Assembly: GCF_006438965.1 (NCBI RefSeq)
Contig: NZ_RCZM01000002.1
Location: forward strand, 651,957-715,956
DNA: 64,000 nucleotides
Direction of reading: 5' to 3'
Source of the DNA: Pedococcus bigeumensis
Lineage (GTDB): Bacteria; Actinomycetota; Actinomycetes; Actinomycetales; Dermatophilaceae
The notes under the pieces: generated by a model
What the model was told of the DNA's origin: nothing
Database searches by the model: none
The model's input: the letters and a program-made list of their open reading frames with translations, nothing else
Shown here: positions 60,327 through 64,000 of the stretch, in pieces
Numbering within the stretch: position 1 is the stretch's first letter
Layout of the letters: every line of letters begins with the position of its first letter
Made by a program: the position numbers and the translations under genes

Positions 60327-60332
60327 TAGTGT
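60327..60332 (+). promoter_or_regulatory. -10 hexamer for glnA
   Basis: TAGTGT would give a leader of about 67 bases before TTG 60406, with the GlnR box about 33 bases upstream of it. This geometry suits an activator. Confidence 0.4.
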
Positions 60333-60405
60333 CGTGGTCGACACCAAGTCAGTCAGTCGTGCGTGGACGCTCTGCGCCACCGCCCCACCAACAGGAGGAT
60401 GCACT

Positions 60406-61830
<1,425 letters not shown>

Positions 61831-61850
61831 GCGGCCACGTCACAACTCGA

Positions 61851-61891
61851 GACAGCACCCTCGCCACTCAGGCGGGGGTGCTGTCTTGTTG
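61851..61891 (+). terminator. Terminator of glnA
   Basis: GACAGCACCCTCGCC pairs, with one G-U pair, to GGCGGGGGTGCTGTC around ACTCA, followed by TTGTTG. It starts 20 bases after the stop codon and is one of the few stems here with a T-rich tail. Confidence 0.8.
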
Positions 61892-61920
61892 ATGGGGTTG
61901 GGGGCAGGACTCCCCCCACC

Positions 61921-62088
61921 TCAGATCGTGGTGGCAGCGCCGTTGAAGATGCCCGAGATGTTGTTTCCGAGCAGTGTCACGGCGCCGATGATGACAAGCG
62001 CAATGAGGGCGACCATCAGGCCGTACTCGACGGCGGTGGCGCCGCGCTCGGTCCGCTTTGCCTGCAACTTGATGATGTAGCTGGTCAT
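61921..62088 (-). CDS. Flp/Fap-family pilin subunit
   Basis: The 55-residue pre-pilin is MTSYIIKLQAKRTERGATAVEYGLMVALIALVIIGAVTLLGNNISGIFNGAATTI. The processing site is Gly before ATAVEYGLMVALIALVI, with Glu at position 5 after the cut as in Flp pilins; the hydrophobic core follows. No tad secretion or prepilin peptidase gene is near, so the pilin is solitary here. It is opposite to glnA. Confidence 0.85.
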   Translation of the reverse strand: MTSYIIKLQAKRTERGATAVEYGLMVALIALVIIGAVTLLGNNISGIFNGAATTI

Positions 62089-62221
62089 TGTTGGCTCCGT
62101 CCCTGGATCGATGGCAGGGACGTCCGGCCCTGCTGGGGCAAGCGTGACAGTCATCGCGCCTGCTGCGGTCGTCCGTTTGTGGGAGTCCGCCATCCGGCCT
62201 ACAGCGGCCAGTTCGGTCCGC

Positions 62222-62227
62222 TACCGT
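62222..62227 (+). promoter_or_regulatory. -10 hexamer for the ion-channel gene
   Basis: TACCGT ends six bases before GTG 62234. Confidence 0.4.
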
Positions 62228-62233
62228 CGCCAC

Positions 62234-62968
62234 GTGTCCGACCTCCAGGTGGAGCGCTGGGAGCGGCGAACCAGCGTCCCCCTGCTTGTAGCGGCTGGGT
62301 TGTTCCTCGTGGCCTATGCCTGGCCGATCCTCCAGCCCGGCATCCCTCGGACTGCTGGCCACGTCTGCTCCGCAGTCTCGTGGGCCGTCTGGATCGTCTT
62401 CGGCCTCGACTTGATCGCGCGTTTGACTCTTGCCGAGCATCGCTGGGACTTCCTGCGCCGCAACTGGCTCGACGTCGTCACGCTGGCCGTCCCCATGCTG
62501 CGCCCACTCCGAGCGCTGCGCGCCGTGGTGGCACTCAACATCCTCAGCCGCCGAGGGAAGGGATTCGTCCGCGGCCGGGTCGTGGCGTACGTCGTCGCCG
62601 CGGTGGGCATTGTCGGCTTCGTCGCGGCGCTGGCGATGCTTGACGCCGAGCGCACCAACCCCGAGGCCAACATCGACTCGTTCGGCGATGCCCTCTGGTG
62701 GGCGGCCACGACCGTGACCACCGTCGGCTACGGCGACCAGTTCCCCACCACCACAGAGGGGCGCTTCGTGGGGGTCGGACTCATGCTGACTGGAATAGCC
62801 CTGCTTGGTGTCATCACGGCCGCGTTGGCCTCATGGTTCGTCGAGAAGGTGGCCGAGGTGCAGGCCGCAGAGGAGCGCACCGAGGAAGGCGTGTCCGACC
62901 TCGTCGCCGAGGTCAGGAGCCTGAGGCTGGAGATGGCACAACTACGACGGGTGAAACCACGGCCGTGA
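62234..62968 (+). CDS. Voltage-gated-like potassium ion channel
   Basis: The 244-residue protein has four to six membrane helices: VPLLVAAGLFLVAYAWPIL, VCSAVSWAVWIVFGLDLIARLTL, LDVVTLAVPMLRPLRALRAVVALNIL, VAYVVAAVGIVGFVAALAML and a last one after the pore. The filter ATTVTTVGYGDQFPT is a bona fide TVGYGD of K+ channels. RPLRALRAVV is a weak S4-like basic run. A C-terminal coiled coil (VEKVAEVQAAEERTEEGVSDLVAEVRSLRLEMAQL) may give assembly. The start is GTG 62234; the function is K+ permeation; the ligand or voltage dependence is not known. Confidence 0.9.
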   Translation: MSDLQVERWERRTSVPLLVAAGLFLVAYAWPILQPGIPRTAGHVCSAVSWAVWIVFGLDLIARLTLAEHRWDFLRRNWLDVVTLAVPMLRPLRALRAVVALNILSRRGKGFVRGRVVAYVVAAVGIVGFVAALAMLDAERTNPEANIDSFGDALWWAATTVTTVGYGDQFPTTTEGRFVGVGLMLTGIALLGVITAALASWFVEKVAEVQAAEERTEEGVSDLVAEVRSLRLEMAQLRRVKPRP

Positions 62969-63239
62969 TCCGTGGCAAGGGTTCAGTGCTGCGTACGGGT
63001 GGGGCTCTGCGGACCGGTGTCAACGTACGAGCGTCGCCACCTCAGCTCCTCGTGGAAGCGCGCAACGCAGGAGCGAGGGCCGGTCCGCAGAACCACATGG
63101 GGCGGATCGGACCAAGTCCTTCAAAAGGGCGCAAAACCTCCGTCCGGCCGATCTAGACTGCGGTTTGCCTGGACCCCCTGACGAGGGTTCGGCATTGGTC
63201 ACCGTTGCCGCGCTGTCGGCCCGAGCTGTCGAGGTTGAT
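62969..63239 (+). other. 271-bp intergenic stretch before the repeat-bearing secreted protein
   Basis: No gene is apparent. CTGCGGACCGG at 63007-63017 and CCGGTCCGCAG at 63080-63090 are perfect inverted arms 62 bases apart. TAGACT at about 63154 could be a -10 for the next gene, with GAGG just before its GTG. Confidence 0.4.
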
Positions 63240-64000
63240 GTGCGCCGAACTCTCCGCCTACTTGTCCCTGTCCTCCTCCTGTCGTTCATTCAGCTCGGGA
63301 ACGCCACGGGAGCGATGGCCGCCACGCCAACTTCCTATGTCCCCCTGGCGCCGTCGCGGGTGTTGGACACCCGGGCTGGTGTGGGTGCGCCGAAGGCTGC
63401 GGTGGGCCCGGGAGGCATGGTCGACCTGCAGGTTGTCGGTCGAGGCGGGGTGCCTGCCTCGGGGGTCGGCGCTGTGGTGTTGAACGTGACTGCCGTCGCG
63501 CCCACTCGGAGCGGATACCTCACCGTCTTCCCCTCCGGTCAGGTGCGTCCGACCGCGTCGAACCTGAACTTCGTCGCAGGCCAGGCGGTGGCCAACCTGG
63601 TCATCGTCAAGGTCGGCGCCGGCGGCAAGGTCGCGTTGTACAACTCCAGCGGACAGACCCACCTCGTCGCGGACGTGATGGGCTGGTACCCCAGCGGTTC
63701 GGAGTACGCCGCACTGGCGCCGTCGCGGGTGTTGGACACCCGGGCTGGTGTGGGTGCGCCGAAGGCTGCGGTGGGCTCGGGAGGCCTGGTCGACCTGCAG
63801 GTTGTCGGTCGAGGCGGGGTGCCTGCCTCGGGGGTCGGCGCTGTGGTGTTGAACGTGACTGCCGTCGCGCCCACTCGGAGCGGATACCTCACCGTCTTCC
63901 CCTCCGGTCAGGTGCGTCCGACCGCGTCGAACCTGAACTTCGTCGCAGGCCAGGCGGTGGCCAACCTGGTCATCGTCAAGGTCGGCGCCGGCGGCAAGGT
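63240..64000 (+). CDS. Secreted actinobacterial repeat protein, 3' truncated by window edge
   Basis: A signal peptide (VRRTLRLLVPVLLLSFIQLGNATGAMA, cut before ATPTS) is followed by 123-residue repeats. Each begins near L-A-P-S-R-V-L-D-T-R-A-G-V-G-A-P and contains VVGRGGVPASGVGAVVLNVTAV, SGYLTVFPSGQ, TASNLNFVAGQAVANLVIVKVGAGGKVALYN and ends VMGWYPSG. Such modules occur, often in series, in actinobacterial surface or secreted proteins together with hydrolase or cell-wall domains; they have no known fold name that I can give. Two copies are in the window and the second is cut off. Start at GTG 63240, five bases after GAGG; a TTG at 63195 is possible. Confidence 0.8.
   Translation, partial: MRRTLRLLVPVLLLSFIQLGNATGAMAATPTSYVPLAPSRVLDTRAGVGAPKAAVGPGGMVDLQVVGRGGVPASGVGAVVLNVTAVAPTRSGYLTVFPSGQVRPTASNLNFVAGQAVANLVIVKVGAGGKVALYNSSGQTHLVADVMGWYPSGSEYAALAPSRVLDTRAGVGAPKAAVGSGGLVDLQVVGRGGVPASGVGAVVLNVTAVAPTRSGYLTVFPSGQVRPTASNLNFVAGQAVANLVIVKVGAGGK
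63345..64000 (+). repeat. 369-bp tandem repeat within the secreted protein
   Basis: CTGGCGCCGTCGCGGGTG begins at 63345 and again at 63714, a period of 369 bases (123 codons). Over the visible part the copies differ at only a few bases, for example CCGGGAGGCATGG and TCGGGAGGCCTGG. Confidence 0.9.

Overview
The window is about 70 percent G+C, has no rRNA, tRNA, CRISPR array or insertion sequence that I can see, and reads as a chromosomal core segment of a high-GC actinobacterium. Lineage markers are the bcc-aa3 respiratory genes (diheme QcrC, fused-type QcrA, actinobacterial CtaF), a mycothiol-type DinB-like enzyme, DUF3043, DUF4191 and DUF5302 proteins, a GlnR-type box before glnA and a CebR/CelR-type operator. 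Gene content fits Micrococcales, and I would guess Intrasporangiaceae, but that placement is inference.

Layout. 1-2143: end of a polytopic membrane protein and a PLP decarboxylase. 2163-8314: trpD and a receiver protein on the minus strand, then ctaE-qcrC-qcrA-qcrB. 8405-12074: zincin, secreted protein, phosphoesterase lipoprotein and L,D-transpeptidase. 12388-15518: ctaC-ctaD-ctaF on the minus strand. 15581-25416: a cysteine-desulfurase-like protein with TusA, aat, an adenosine-kinase-like gene, a flavodoxin-like oxidoreductase, erpA, glycerate kinase, nadA and a secreted ScyD/E-like protein. 25473-38047: first GH1 glucosidase, M20 peptidase, a DUF222-HNH protein with an SOS-like promoter, a solitary double ABC ATPase, an LLM oxidoreductase, OsmC, gcvT and pepA. 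38226-51304: lipoate-centred block (lpdA, sucB, later lipB and lipA) with a protein kinase, peptidase E and an MMPL exporter between. 51406-57161: a complete cebE-cebF-cebG-bglC-cebR cellobiose module on the minus strand with two operators ahead of cebE. 57314-64000: ATP-grasp protein, DUF4097-PadR pair, RDD protein, glnA, solitary Flp pilin, ion channel and the start of a repeat-bearing secreted protein.

How the parts work together. Three QcrCAB and CtaCDEF blocks make the menaquinol:cytochrome c:oxygen supercomplex. lipB and lipA make the lipoyl group used by the SucB and Lpd subunits coded a few kilobases away; GcvT belongs to the lipoate-dependent glycine cleavage system. ErpA and the desulfurase/TusA pair relate to sulfur and Fe-S chemistry, and NadA and LipA are Fe-S clients.

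Many genes appear to be leaderless: a TANNNT hexamer lies 6-7 bases before an ATG or GTG in about twenty cases. Noncoding signals stand out more than gene content: a four-palindrome array at 34723-34831, a 66-bp near-perfect palindrome at 49345-49410, an LexA-like box embedded in a promoter at 29794, CebR, GlnR and PadR-like operators, and an over-represented octamer GTATGCCG present in both orientations across coding and noncoding DNA.
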